Shown piece after piece: positions 1-8,934 of a DNA stretch of 64,000 nucleotides. The stretch covers positions 17,671 through 81,670 of the forward strand of contig NZ_FRDA01000024.1 in NCBI RefSeq assembly GCF_900143095.1. The letters are read 5' to 3'. The DNA is from Pseudomonas asturiensis (GTDB taxonomy: Bacteria; Pseudomonadota; Gammaproteobacteria; Pseudomonadales; Pseudomonadaceae). The notes beneath the pieces were generated by a model that was not told the origin of the DNA, ran no database searches, and saw only the letters and a program-made list of their open reading frames with translations. Both the position numbers and the translations under genes were made by a program. The number at the start of each line of letters is the position of its first letter. Positions within the stretch are counted from its first letter, which is position 1.

Positions 1-755
1 ATGAAGAGACTGGTCAGACGATCATCTCTGGCATGGGCGAGCTGCACCTGGACATCCTGGTTGACCGGATGCGCCGTGAGTTCAACGTCGAAGCCAACAT
101 CGGCAAGCCTCAGGTTTCCTATCGTGAGCGCATCACGAAGAACTGCGAAATCGAAGGCAAGTTCGTTCGTCAATCCGGCGGTCGTGGCCAGTTCGGTCAT
201 TGCTGGATCCGTTTTGCGCCTGCTGACGAAGGTCAGGAAGGTCTGCAATTCGTGAACGAAGTGGTGGGTGGTGTTGTTCCTAAGGAATACATCCCGGCTA
301 TCCAGAAGGGTATCGAAGAGCAGATGAAGAACGGTGTTGTCGCCGGCTATCCGCTGATCGGCCTGAAGGCTACCGTGTTTGATGGTTCTTACCACGACGT
401 CGACTCGAACGAGATGGCGTTTAAGGTGGCTGCTTCCATGGCGACCAAGCAACTGGCCCAAAAGGGCGGTGGTGAGTTGCTTGAGCCGATCATGGCGGTA
501 GAGGTTGTTACGCCTGAAGACTATATGGGTGACGTGATGGGCGACCTTAACCGTCGTCGCGGCATGATTCTGGGTATGGAAGATACGGTTTCCGGCAAGG
601 TTATCCGCGCCGAGGTTCCGTTGGGTGAGATGTTCGGTTATGCGACCGACGTTCGCTCCATGTCTCAGGGTCGCGCAAGCTACTCTATGGAATTCAAAAA
701 ATACAATACAGCGCCGTCGCACATCGTCGAAACTGTAACCAAAAAACAAGGCTGA
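1..755 (+). CDS. fusA: Elongation factor G, C-terminal part (5' end outside window)
   Basis: This is the last 250 or so residues of the translocase GTPase EF-G, which moves tRNA and mRNA through the ribosome. The reading frame is open from base 3 and ends with TGA at 753-755. Visible parts are the domain III signature GMGELHLDIL, the domain IV stretch PKEYIPAIQKGIEEQMKNG, and the domain V stretch EVVTPEDYMGDVMGDLNRRRG. The GTP-binding domain lies upstream of the window, so roughly two thirds of the usual protein of about 700 residues is missing. It sits directly before tuf, the standard end of the str operon. Confidence 0.97.
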   Translation, partial: EETGQTIISGMGELHLDILVDRMRREFNVEANIGKPQVSYRERITKNCEIEGKFVRQSGGRGQFGHCWIRFAPADEGQEGLQFVNEVVGGVVPKEYIPAIQKGIEEQMKNGVVAGYPLIGLKATVFDGSYHDVDSNEMAFKVAASMATKQLAQKGGGELLEPIMAVEVVTPEDYMGDVMGDLNRRRGMILGMEDTVSGKVIRAEVPLGEMFGYATDVRSMSQGRASYSMEFKKYNTAPSHIVETVTKKQG

Positions 756-786
756 TTCAGCGCCTTTAGGCTAGGAGTTATTTGTC

Positions 787-1980
787 GTGGCTAAAGAAAA
801 ATTTGAACGTAACAAACCGCACGTCAACGTTGGCACCATCGGTCACGTCGACCATGGTAAAACCACGCTGACCGCTGCTCTGACTCGTGTTTGCTCCGAA
901 GTTTTCGGTTCCGCAAAGGTTGACTTCGACAAGATCGACAGCGCCCCGGAAGAGAAAGCTCGTGGTATCACCATCAACACCGCTCACGTTGAATACGATT
1001 CGGCCGTTCGCCACTACGCGCACGTTGACTGCCCAGGTCACGCCGACTACGTAAAAAACATGATCACCGGTGCTGCCCAGATGGACGGCGCGATTCTGGT
1101 TTGTTCCGCTGCTGACGGCCCGATGCCTCAGACTCGTGAGCACATCCTGCTGTCCCGTCAGGTTGGCGTTCCGTACATCGTTGTCTTCCTGAACAAGGCT
1201 GACATGGTTGACGACGCTGAGCTGCTGGAACTGGTTGAAATGGAAGTGCGTGACCTGCTCAGCACCTACGATTTCCCAGGTGACGACACTCCGATCATCA
1301 TCGGTTCGGCTCTGATGGCTCTGAACGGCCAAGACGACAACGAGATGGGCACCACTGCTGTCAAGAAGCTGGTTGAAACTCTGGACAGCTACATCCCAGA
1401 ACCAGTTCGTGCTATCGACAAGCCGTTCCTGATGCCAATCGAAGACGTATTCTCGATCTCCGGTCGCGGTACTGTTGTTACCGGTCGTGTTGAGCGTGGC
1501 ATCATCAAGATCCAGGAAGAAGTAGAAATCGTAGGTCTGCGTGACACTACCAAGACTACTTGCACTGGCGTTGAGATGTTCCGCAAGCTGCTGGACGAAG
1601 GTCGTGCTGGTGAGAACTGCGGCGTTCTGCTGCGTGGCACCAAGCGTGACGACGTTGAGCGTGGCCAGGTTCTGGTCAAGCCAGGTACCGTCAAGCCGCA
1701 CACTCAGTTCGAAGCTGAAATCTACGTTCTGAGCAAGGAAGAAGGCGGTCGTCACACTCCGTTCTTCAAAGGCTACCGTCCACAGTTCTACTTCCGTACT
1801 ACCGACGTAACCGGTAGCTGCGAACTGCCGGAAGGCGTAGAAATGGTAATGCCAGGTGATAACGTTAAAGTTAACGTTACCCTGATCAAGCCAATCGCAA
1901 TGGAAGACGGTCTGCGTTTCGCTATCCGTGAAGGCGGTCGTACCGTCGGCGCTGGTGTAGTAGCAAAAATCGTCGCTTAA
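787..1980 (+). CDS. tuf: Elongation factor Tu
   Basis: EF-Tu carries aminoacyl-tRNA to the ribosome in the GTP form. The 397-residue product has the family's normal length. GTP-binding motifs are visible: GHVDHGKTTL near residue 18, DCPGH, and NKAD. The start is a GTG at 787 (protein MAKEKFERNK) preceded by the Shine-Dalgarno-like AGGAGTT. It is the last gene of the str operon, 31 bases after fusA, and is followed by a strong terminator. Codon use is highly biased, as expected for one of the most abundant proteins. Confidence 0.98.
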   Translation: MAKEKFERNKPHVNVGTIGHVDHGKTTLTAALTRVCSEVFGSAKVDFDKIDSAPEEKARGITINTAHVEYDSAVRHYAHVDCPGHADYVKNMITGAAQMDGAILVCSAADGPMPQTREHILLSRQVGVPYIVVFLNKADMVDDAELLELVEMEVRDLLSTYDFPGDDTPIIIGSALMALNGQDDNEMGTTAVKKLVETLDSYIPEPVRAIDKPFLMPIEDVFSISGRGTVVTGRVERGIIKIQEEVEIVGLRDTTKTTCTGVEMFRKLLDEGRAGENCGVLLRGTKRDDVERGQVLVKPGTVKPHTQFEAEIYVLSKEEGGRHTPFFKGYRPQFYFRTTDVTGSCELPEGVEMVMPGDNVKVNVTLIKPIAMEDGLRFAIREGGRTVGAGVVAKIVA

Positions 1981-1996
1981 GCGTTGATGCCTTGAA

Positions 1997-2025
1997 AGAG
2001 CCCCCGCCTTGCGGGGGCTTTTTTA
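1997..2025 (+). terminator. Rho-independent terminator of the str operon (after tuf)
   Basis: A perfect 9-bp GC-rich stem (AGCCCCCGC / GCGGGGGCT) with loop CTT is followed by a run of six T. It lies 18 bases after the tuf stop and just before the S10 promoter. Confidence 0.92.
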
Positions 2026-2030
2026 TTGGG

Positions 2031-2059
2031 TTGACACCCCGCCAGCTCGTCTATAGAAT
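2031..2059 (+). promoter_or_regulatory. Sigma70 promoter of the S10 operon
   Basis: A perfect -35 box TTGACA (2031-2036) is separated by 17 bases from -10 box TAGAAT (2054-2059). The predicted start near 2066 leaves only about 55 bases of leader before rpsJ. Confidence 0.85.
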
Positions 2060-2121
2060 TGCGCCTCCTTTTAACGGGCGTATTGCGCTCGGTGGGAACA
2101 GCAATCTGGAGTCTGAATCCA

Positions 2122-2433
2122 ATGCAAAACCAGCAAATCCGTATCAGGTTGAAGGCTTTTGACCATCGCCTGATCGACCAATCAACCCAGGAAATCGTGG
2201 AAACCGCGAAACGTACTGGTGCACAGGTGCGTGGTCCGATTCCACTGCCGACTCGTAAAGAGCGGTTCACCGTTCTGGTTTCTCCGCACGTCAACAAAGA
2301 CGCGCGCGACCAGTATGAGATCCGTACTCATAAGCGCGTTCTGGACATCGTCCAGCCAACGGATAAAACCGTTGATGCTCTTATGAAGCTTGATCTTGCG
2401 GCCGGTGTGGAAGTTCAGATCAGCCTCGGCTAA
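2122..2433 (+). CDS. rpsJ: 30S ribosomal protein S10
   Basis: S10 is a 30S head protein and also NusE, which works with NusB in antitermination. The product has 103 residues ([20 protein letters not shown]...), the usual length. The frame is open further upstream, but the ATG at 2122 gives the conserved N-terminus. It is the first gene of the S10 operon (rpsJ-rplC-rplD-rplW-rplB-rpsS-rplV-rpsC-rplP-rpmC-rpsQ). Confidence 0.97.
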
Positions 2434-2514
2434 GACTTGGGTCTTAGTCGTGTAACGCTCTGAAATGGGCGGCCATAGCGGGTGAAAGCCCCGTACACTC
2501 ATGAGGTTTACAAC

Positions 2515-3150
2515 ATGACTATTGGTGTAGTCGGTCGTAAATGCGGTATGACCCGTATTTTCACCGAAGAAGGTGTCTCCATTCCGGTCACGGTCATTGA
2601 GATCGAGCCGAATCGCGTCACTCAGTTCAAAACCGAAGAAACCGATGGCTATCGTGCAGTGCAAGTCACTGTCGGCGAGCGTCGTGCTTCGCGTGTTACA
2701 GCTGCGCAGGCAGGCCACTTCGCCAAGGCGAACGTTGCTGCCGGTCGTACCATCATGGAATTTCGTCTTGAAGAAGGCGACTACCAGGCTGGCGATCTGA
2801 TCAACGCTGAAATCTTCGCTGCTGGTCAACTGGTTGATGTAACCGGTCAGTCCAAGGGTAAAGGCTTCCAGGGTACGATCAAGCGCTGGAATTTCCGTGG
2901 TCAGGATAACACCCACGGTAACTCCGTCTCCCACCGCGTCCCGGGCTCTATCGGCCAGTGCCAGACTCCTGGTCGTGTATTCAAGGGCAAAAAAATGTCC
3001 GGTCATATGGGCGCTGAGCGCGTGACCGTGCAGTCCCTGGAAGTAGTGCGCGTGGACGCTGAACGCAATCTGTTGTTGGTCAAGGGTGCTGTTCCTGGCG
3101 CTACTGGCGGCAACCTGGTTGTACGTCCGGCAGCCAAGGCTCGCGGTTAA
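2515..3150 (+). CDS. rplC: 50S ribosomal protein L3
   Basis: L3 is one of the first proteins to assemble on 23S rRNA and lies close to the peptidyl transferase centre. The product has 211 residues starting MTIGVVGRKCGMTRIF. An upstream in-frame ATG at 2482 would add 11 unconserved residues, so the ATG at 2515 is chosen. The GNSVSHRVPGSIGQ stretch carries the glutamine that is methylated in the family. It is the second gene of the S10 operon, 12 bases before rplD. Confidence 0.96.
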   Translation: MTIGVVGRKCGMTRIFTEEGVSIPVTVIEIEPNRVTQFKTEETDGYRAVQVTVGERRASRVTAAQAGHFAKANVAAGRTIMEFRLEEGDYQAGDLINAEIFAAGQLVDVTGQSKGKGFQGTIKRWNFRGQDNTHGNSVSHRVPGSIGQCQTPGRVFKGKKMSGHMGAERVTVQSLEVVRVDAERNLLLVKGAVPGATGGNLVVRPAAKARG

Positions 3151-3162
3151 GGGGAAGCTGAC

Positions 3163-3765
3163 ATGCAATTAAATGTAAATGACGCTCAAGCAATCGAAGT
3201 TTCCGAACTGACATTTGGCGGCGAATTCAACGAGACGCTGGTTCACCAGGCAGTCGTGGCCTACATGGCTGGCGGTCGTCAGGGTAGCAAGCAGCAAAAG
3301 ACCCGTTCTGACGTTTCTGGTGGCGGTAAGCGCCCATGGCGTCAAAAGGGTACTGGCCGTGCTCGTGCCGGTACTATCCGTAGCCCAATCTGGCGTGGCG
3401 GCGGTACCACTTTCGCAGCTCGTCCTCAGGACCACTCTCAGAAGCTCAACAAGAAGATGTATCGCGCAGCACTGCGCTCCATCCTTGCTGAACTGGTTCG
3501 TACTGATCGTCTGGTCGTGGTTCAGGACTTCGCTGTTGAAGCACCGAAAACCAAAGACTTGCTGAGCAAGCTGAATGGCATGGGTCTGACTGACGTCCTG
3601 ATCGTGTCTGACGCTGTTGACCAGAATCTGTACCTGGCTGCTCGTAACCTGCCGCACGTTGATGTTCGTGACGTACAGGGTTCCGATCCAGTTAGTCTGA
3701 TCGCATACGACAAGGTGTTGATCACCGTGTCGGCCGTGAAGAAATTCGAGGAGCTGCTGGGATGA
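3163..3765 (+). CDS. rplD: 50S ribosomal protein L4
   Basis: L4 lines the peptide exit tunnel and in enterobacteria represses its own operon through the S10 leader. The product has 200 residues, the normal length. The basic extended loop that reaches the tunnel is visible around residues 45-85 ([28 protein letters not shown] in part). Its stop overlaps the rplW start by 4 bases (ATGA), which suggests translational coupling. Confidence 0.96.
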
Positions 3766-4061
3766 ACCAGGAACGCGTATTTAAAGTTCTACTTGGCCCG
3801 CACGTTTCCGAAAAGGCCACGGTTCTGGCTGACAAGAAAGGCCAGTTCGTTTTCAAGGTTGCAACTGACGCAACCAAGCTGGAAATCAAGAAGGCCGTCG
3901 AAAGCCTGTTCAGCGTGAAAGTAGAGCGTGTTACTACCCTGAATGTTCTGGGTAAGAGCAAGCGCACTGCTCGCGGTCTGGGCAAGCGTAATGACTGGAA
4001 GAAGGCAGTTATCTCCCTTCAGCCAGGCCAAGATCTCGATTTCAGCAGCAGTGCTGAGTAA
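3762..4061 (+). CDS. rplW: 50S ribosomal protein L23
   Basis: L23 sits at the exit of the peptide tunnel and is the docking site for trigger factor and SRP. The product has 99 residues with the conserved N-terminal region [12 protein letters not shown] and the extended loop [19 protein letters not shown]. It starts inside the last codons of rplD (ATGA overlap). Confidence 0.95.
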
Positions 4062-4075
4062 GGAAGGGGTGCATC

Positions 4076-4900
4076 ATGGCAATCGTTAAATGCAAACCGA
4101 CTTCCCCTGGCCGCCGTTTTGTGGTCAAGGTGGTCAACCAGGAGCTGCATAAAGGCGCTCCTCACGCACCGCTGCTCGAGAAAAAATCGAAGTCTGGTGG
4201 TCGTAACAACAATGGCCGTATCACTACACGTCACGTGGGTGGTGGTCATAAGCAGCATTATCGTCTGGTCGACTTCCGTCGCAACGACAAAGATGGCATC
4301 GCTGCCACTGTCGAGCGTATCGAATACGATCCAAACCGTACTGCTCACATTGCTCTGCTGCTTTACGCAGACGGCGAGCGCCGCTACATCATCGCCCCTA
4401 AAGGCGTGAGTGCTGGCGACCAGCTGATTGCAGGTGCCTTGGCGCCAATCAAGCCGGGCAACGCTCTTCAACTGCGCAACATTCCAGTTGGTAGCACCGT
4501 ACACGGCATCGAATTGAAGCCAGGTAAAGGCGCACAGATCGCACGTTCCGCTGGTGCTTCGGCACAGCTGATCGCTCGTGAAGGTGTGTACGTAACCCTG
4601 CGTCTTCGCTCCGGTGAAATGCGTAAAGTACTGGCTGAATGCCGTGCAACGCTGGGCGAAGTCTCGAACTCCGAGCACAGCCTGCGTTCGCTGGGTAAAG
4701 CAGGTGCCAAACGCTGGCGTGGCGTTCGCCCAACCGTTCGTGGTGTTGCCATGAACCCGGTTGACCACCCACATGGTGGTGGTGAAGGTCGTACCTCTGG
4801 TGGTCGTCATCCGGTATCGCCGTGGGGCTTCCCGACTAAGGGCGCGAAGACTCGTGGTAATAAGCGTACCGACAAAATGATCGTCCGTCGTCGCAAGTAA
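4076..4900 (+). CDS. rplB: 50S ribosomal protein L2
   Basis: L2 binds 23S rRNA and is needed for subunit joining and peptidyl transfer. The product has 274 residues. The conserved C-terminal loop MNPVDHPHGGGEGRT, with the functionally important histidine, is present. It follows rplW by 14 bases and precedes rpsS by 16. Confidence 0.97.
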   Translation: MAIVKCKPTSPGRRFVVKVVNQELHKGAPHAPLLEKKSKSGGRNNNGRITTRHVGGGHKQHYRLVDFRRNDKDGIAATVERIEYDPNRTAHIALLLYADGERRYIIAPKGVSAGDQLIAGALAPIKPGNALQLRNIPVGSTVHGIELKPGKGAQIARSAGASAQLIAREGVYVTLRLRSGEMRKVLAECRATLGEVSNSEHSLRSLGKAGAKRWRGVRPTVRGVAMNPVDHPHGGGEGRTSGGRHPVSPWGFPTKGAKTRGNKRTDKMIVRRRK

Positions 4901-4916
4901 ATAGAGGGATACGACA

Positions 4917-5192
4917 GTGCCACGTTCTCTGAAAAAAGGTCCTTTTATTGATCTTCACCTACTGAAGAAGATCGAAGTGGCGGCGGAAAAGAACGATCGC
5001 AAACCAGTTAAAACCTGGTCGCGTCGTTCGATGATCCTGCCACAAATGGTCGGTTTGACCATTGCAGTGCATAACGGTCGTCAACATGTTCCAGTTCTCG
5101 TGAGCGAAGACATGGTCGGCCATAAACTAGGCGAGTTTGCCGGTACCCGCACATATCGTGGGCACGTGGCAGACAAGAAAGCCAAGCGTTAA
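4917..5192 (+). CDS. rpsS: 30S ribosomal protein S19
   Basis: S19 is a 30S head protein that pairs with S13 and contacts the A-site tRNA. The product has 91 residues (MPRSLKKGPFIDLHLLKK), the usual length, and starts with GTG at 4917. The conserved GHKLGEFAGTRTYRGH near the C-terminus is present. Confidence 0.96.
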   Translation: MPRSLKKGPFIDLHLLKKIEVAAEKNDRKPVKTWSRRSMILPQMVGLTIAVHNGRQHVPVLVSEDMVGHKLGEFAGTRTYRGHVADKKAKR

Positions 5193-5205
5193 GGGGTAAG
5201 GAACG

Positions 5206-5538
5206 ATGGAAGTAGCCGCTAAGTTGTCGGGCGCTCGAATCTCCGCCCAGAAAGCCCGCTTGGTCGCCGACCAGATCCGCGGGAAGAAGGTGGGCGAAGC
5301 GCTCAACCTGTTGGCTTTCAGCAGTAAGAAAGCCGCCGAGATCCTGAAGAAAGTGCTGGAGTCGGCTGTAGCCAACGCCGAGCATAACGAAGGCGCAGAC
5401 GTTGATGACCTCAAGGTCTCCACCGTTTTCGTCAACGAAGGGCGTTCGCTGAAGCGCATCATGCCACGTGCCAAAGGCCGTGCTGATCGCATCGTCAAGC
5501 GGTCTTGCCATATCACTGTCAAGGTTGCTGACAAGTAA
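5206..5538 (+). CDS. rplV: 50S ribosomal protein L22
   Basis: L22 forms part of the tunnel constriction together with L4. The product has 110 residues. The tunnel beta-hairpin is visible near the C-terminus ([14 protein letters not shown]), and mutations here give macrolide resistance in other bacteria. The ATG at 5206 follows an AAGGGGTAAGGAACG Shine-Dalgarno region. Confidence 0.96.
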
Positions 5539-5551
5539 CGGAGTCGAAGAG

Positions 5552-6238
5552 ATGGGTCAGAAAGTACATCCCATTGGCATTCGCCTGGGAATCGTCAAGG
5601 AGCACACCTCCGTCTGGTACGCAGATGGTCGGACTTATGCGGACTATTTGTTCGCTGATCTGAAGGTGCGTGAGTATCTCCAAGACAAACTAAAAAGCGC
5701 GTCCGTAAGCCGTATCGATATCCATCGTCCGGCTCAGACTGCACGTATCACCATCCACACCGCTCGTCCCGGCATCGTGATCGGCAAGAAAGGTGAAGAT
5801 GTTGAGAAACTGCGTCAGGACCTGACCAAGCAAATGGGTGTGCCTGTGCACATCAATATCGAAGAGATCCGCAAGCCGGAGCTTGACGGTATGCTGGTTG
5901 CGCAGAGCGTAGCTCAGCAGCTGGAGCGTCGTGTAATGTTCCGTCGCGCTATGAAGCGCGCTGTACAGAACGCAATGCGCATTGGTGCCAAAGGCATCAA
6001 AATCCAAGTGAGCGGTCGTCTCGGCGGTGCTGAAATCGCACGTACTGAATGGTATCGCGAAGGTCGTGTGCCATTGCACACCCTGCGTGCCGACATCGAC
6101 TATGCCAACTACGAAGCTCACACCACTTATGGTGTGATCGGTGTAAAGGTTTGGATCTTCAAAGGCGAAGTAATTGGTGGTCGCCAAGAAGAACTGAAAC
6201 CACAAGCACCAGCGCCTCGTAAAAAAGCTGCTAAGTAA
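5552..6238 (+). CDS. rpsC: 30S ribosomal protein S3
   Basis: S3 lies at the mRNA entry and contributes to helicase activity. The product has 228 residues with the KH domain motif [15 protein letters not shown]. The open frame extends 28 codons upstream into rplV, but the ATG at 5552 ([14 protein letters not shown]) gives the conserved N-terminus and follows GGAGTCGAAGAG. The C-terminus ends in a short Pro/Ala/Lys-rich tail. Confidence 0.96.
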
Positions 6239-6250
6239 GGGGTACGCCAA

Positions 6251-6664
6251 ATGTTGCAACCAAAGCGTACGAAGTTCCGCAAGCAGATGACCGGCCACAA
6301 CCGTGGTCTGGCACTGCGCGGTAGCAAAGTCAGCTTCGGCGAGTTCGCGCTGAAGTCTGTTGCTCGTGGTCGTCTCACCGCTCGTCAGATCGAGTCAGCG
6401 CGTCGTGCTCTGACCCGTCACGTAAAACGTGGCGGCAAGATCTGGATCCGTGTATTCCCGGACAAGCCTGTCACCAAGAAGCCACTCGAAGTTCGGATGG
6501 GTAAAGGTAAGGGTAACGTCGAGTACTGGGTTGCCCAGATTCAGCCAGGCAAAGTCCTGTATGAAATCGAGGGTGTTACTGAAGAGCTGGCGCGTGAGGC
6601 TTTCGCCCTGGCTGCTGCAAAGCTGCCACTCGCCACCTCCTTTGTTAAGCGGACGGTGATGTGA
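6251..6664 (+). CDS. rplP: 50S ribosomal protein L16
   Basis: L16 helps position A-site tRNA on the 50S subunit. The product has 137 residues starting [21 protein letters not shown], typical of the family. The stop TGA (6662-6664) shares a base with the rpmC ATG at 6664, so translation is probably coupled. Confidence 0.96.
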
Positions 6665-6855
6665 TGAAAGCGAATGAACTTCGTGAAAAATCAGCACAGC
6701 AGCTGAACGAGCAACTGCTCGGCCTGCTGCGCGACCAGTTCAATCTGCGTATGCAGAAAGCAACTGGCCAGTTGGGGCAGTCTCACCTGCTCTCGCAAGT
6801 TAAGCGTGACATCGCTCGCGTGAAGACTGTGCTCAACCAGCAGGCAGGTAAGTAA
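6664..6855 (+). CDS. rpmC: 50S ribosomal protein L29
   Basis: L29 is a small two-helix protein next to L23 at the tunnel exit. The product has 63 residues ([18 protein letters not shown]). A GTG one codon earlier (6661) is in frame, but the ATG at 6664 matches the family N-terminus and overlaps the rplP stop. The family signature [17 protein letters not shown] sequence is present ([15 protein letters not shown]). Confidence 0.94.
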
Positions 6856-6857
6856 TC

Positions 6858-7124
6858 ATGGCTGAAGCCGAAAAAACCGTCCGTACGCTGACTGGCCGTG
6901 TCGTCAGCGACAAGATGGACAAGACCATCACCGTTCTGATTGAGCGTCGCGTAAAGCACCCAATCTACGGTAAATACGTTAAGCGTTCGACTAAGCTGCA
7001 CGCGCACGACGAAACCAACCAGTGCCATATCGGCGACAAGGTCACGATCCGTGAAACTCGTCCGGTAGCCAAGACCAAGTCTTGGGCATTGGTTGATATC
7101 CTCGAACGCGCTGTGGAAGTCTAA
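6858..7124 (+). CDS. rpsQ: 30S ribosomal protein S17
   Basis: S17 is an early-assembling OB-fold protein of the 30S body. The product has 88 residues with the family motif GRVVSDKMDKTITVLIERR and the HDETNQCHIGDKVTIRETRP block. It follows rpmC by 2 bases and closes the S10 operon unit; rplN begins 23 bases later. Confidence 0.96.
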   Translation: MAEAEKTVRTLTGRVVSDKMDKTITVLIERRVKHPIYGKYVKRSTKLHAHDETNQCHIGDKVTIRETRPVAKTKSWALVDILERAVEV

Positions 7125-7147
7125 GGGCTAAGGGTCGGAGAAATTAT

Positions 7148-7516
7148 ATGATTCAGACTCAATCCATGCTCGATGTGGCCGATAACAGCGGCGCTCGCCG
7201 CGTTATGTGCATCAAGGTGCTGGGTGGCTCCCATCGTCGTTACGCTGGTATCGGTGACATCATCAAAGTAACCGTGAAGGAAGCAATTCCGCGCGGCAAG
7301 GTGAAAAAAGGCCAAGTGATGACTGCTGTTGTAGTCCGCACTCGCCATGGCGTTCGTCGTGCAGACGGCTCCATCATCCGCTTCGATGGCAACGCTGCTG
7401 TTCTGTTGAACAACAAGCAAGAGCCGATCGGTACCCGTATCTTTGGGCCAGTGACCCGTGAACTTCGTACTGAGAAGTTCATGAAGATCGTCTCGCTCGC
7501 CCCAGAAGTTCTGTAA
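7148..7516 (+). CDS. rplN: 50S ribosomal protein L14
   Basis: L14 sits at the subunit interface and is the target of the silencing factor RsfS. The product has 122 residues (MIQTQSMLDVADNSGARRVMC), the standard length. It is the first gene of the spc group. No terminator or promoter is obvious between rpsQ and rplN, so S10 and spc may be read through. Confidence 0.97.
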   Translation: MIQTQSMLDVADNSGARRVMCIKVLGGSHRRYAGIGDIIKVTVKEAIPRGKVKKGQVMTAVVVRTRHGVRRADGSIIRFDGNAAVLLNNKQEPIGTRIFGPVTRELRTEKFMKIVSLAPEVL

Positions 7517-7527
7517 GGAGATCCGAC

Positions 7528-7842
7528 ATGCAAAAGATTCGTCGTGACGACGAGATCATCGTGATCGCCGGCAAAGACAAAGGTAAGCGCGGTAAGGTGC
7601 TCAAGGTTCTCGCTGACGACCGTCTGGTCGTTGGTGGGATCAACCTGGTGAAGCGTCATACCAAGCCTAACCCGATGTCGGGCGTACAGGGCGGTATCGT
7701 CGAGAAAGAAGCGCCACTGCACGCTTCCAACGTCGCCATTTTCAACGGCGCAACCAACAAGGCTGACCGCGTTGGTTTCAAAGTTGAAGACGGCAAGAAA
7801 ATTCGTGTCTTCAAGTCGACCCAAAAAGCGGTTGATGCTTGA
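7528..7842 (+). CDS. rplX: 50S ribosomal protein L24
   Basis: L24 is an assembly initiator protein of the 50S subunit. The product has 104 residues with the KOW motif near the N-terminus (DEIIVIAGKDKGKRGKVLKV). It lies 11 bases after rplN and 20 before rplE. Confidence 0.96.
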   Translation: MQKIRRDDEIIVIAGKDKGKRGKVLKVLADDRLVVGGINLVKRHTKPNPMSGVQGGIVEKEAPLHASNVAIFNGATNKADRVGFKVEDGKKIRVFKSTQKAVDA

Positions 7843-7862
7843 ACACTGCTAGGTAGAAGACC

Positions 7863-8402
7863 ATGGCACGACTAAAAGAGATTTACCGGAAGGAAATCGC
7901 TCCGAAGCTTAAGGAAGAACTTAAGCTCGCGAACGTGATGGAAGTTCCGCGCGTTACCAAAATCACCCTGAACATGGGTCTGGGCGAAGCGATCGGCGAC
8001 AAAAAAGTCATCGAGCACGCTGTTGCTGACCTGGAAAAGATCACCGGTCAAAAAGTCGTTGTGACTTACGCTCGGAAATCCATCGCTGGCTTTAAAGTCC
8101 GTGAAGGATGGCCGATCGGCGTCAAAGTGACTCTGCGCCGCGATCGTATGTATGAATTCCTGGATCGTCTGCTGTCGATCTCCCTGCCTCGGGTTCGCGA
8201 CTTCCGCGGCCTGAATGCCAAGTCCTTCGATGGTCGTGGTAACTACAGCATGGGCGTGAAAGAGCAGATCATTTTCCCGGAAATCGATTACGACAAGATC
8301 GATGCTCTCCGCGGTCTGGACATCACCCTGACCACCACTGCCAAGAACGATGATGAAGGTCGCGCATTGCTGCGTGCTTTCAAATTCCCGTTCCGCAACT
8401 GA
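7863..8402 (+). CDS. rplE: 50S ribosomal protein L5
   Basis: L5 binds 5S rRNA and contacts P-site tRNA. The product has 179 residues with the family block [10 protein letters not shown] and [21 protein letters not shown]. The rplE start region is where S8 binds for autoregulation in E. coli; whether this holds here cannot be seen. Confidence 0.97.
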
Positions 8403-8415
8403 TTGGAGTAGGAAA

Positions 8416-8721
8416 ATGGCCAAGAAGAGCATGAAAAACCGTGAGCTGAAGCGTCAGCTCACCGTTGCCAAGTACGCCAAGAAGCGTGCTGAGCTGAAAG
8501 CTATCATCGTTGATCTGAACGCAAGTCCAGAAGCGCGTTGGGAAGCTACCGTAGCTCTGCAGAAGCAACCACGTGACGCAAGCGCTGCGCGCATGCGTAA
8601 CCGTTGCCGCATCACTGGTCGTCCACACGGCGTTTACCGCAAGTTCGGCCTTGGCCGTAACAAACTGCGTGAAGCTGCCATGCGTGGCGACGTACCAGGT
8701 CTGGTTAAAGCCAGCTGGTAA
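8416..8721 (+). CDS. rpsN: 30S ribosomal protein S14 (zinc-free form)
   Basis: S14 is a 30S head protein near the A site. The product has 101 residues starting [16 protein letters not shown] at ATG 8416; the open frame extends upstream into rplE without conservation. This is the long form that lacks the paired CxxC zinc ligands: only one cysteine is seen, in [12 protein letters not shown]. It is followed by a 213-base gap with a hairpin and an internal promoter. Confidence 0.96.
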
Positions 8722-8785
8722 GGCGCAACGCTCGCTTCTTTCCGATCGACGGCTCAGGTTGTTGGTTGGAATGAAGCCTGAAAGT

Positions 8786-8813
8786 GAATCAAGCCCCTTT
8801 TGGGGCTTGATTC
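8786..8813 (+). terminator. Strong hairpin between rpsN and rpsH
   Basis: A perfect 12-bp inverted repeat (GAATCAAGCCCC / GGGGCTTGATTC) has a TTTT loop and is followed by ATTTCT, a weak T tract. It may be a partial terminator or an RNA-processing site inside the spc operon. Its 3' arm contains the -35 box of the promoter that follows. Confidence 0.7.
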
Positions 8814-8835
8814 ATTTCTGGGGTAGGACTAGAAT
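8807..8835 (+). promoter_or_regulatory. Internal promoter before rpsH
   Basis: The -35 box TTGATT (8807-8812) lies in the 3' arm of the hairpin, with a 17-base spacer to -10 box TAGAAT (8830-8835). The -10 hexamer is identical to that of the S10 promoter. The leader that follows is about 90 bases long. Confidence 0.65.
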
Positions 8836-8892
8836 TGCCGGCTCGCCTGAGCCCGTGTTTTTACTTGCCCGGAAAATCTCGGCGATAAGCTG

Positions 8893-8906
8893 TAGCCGTA
8901 AGGCTA
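8893..8906 (+). promoter_or_regulatory. Small GNRA-loop hairpin in the rpsH leader
   Basis: TAGCC-GTAA-GGCTA forms a perfect 5-bp stem with a GTAA tetraloop about 30 bases before the rpsH start. It could be part of a regulatory leader. This is inference from the base pairing only. Confidence 0.4.
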
Positions 8907-8934
8907 ATTATTTTGTTTTAGGAGCGTCTAGCCC

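Noticed and set aside
778..1755. 325-residue open frame opposite tuf
   Set aside because: It mirrors strongly biased tuf codons and has no start signal.
2482..2514. Longer rplC start at 2482
   Set aside because: The additional residues are not like any L3 N-terminus, and the ATG at 2515 fits the family.
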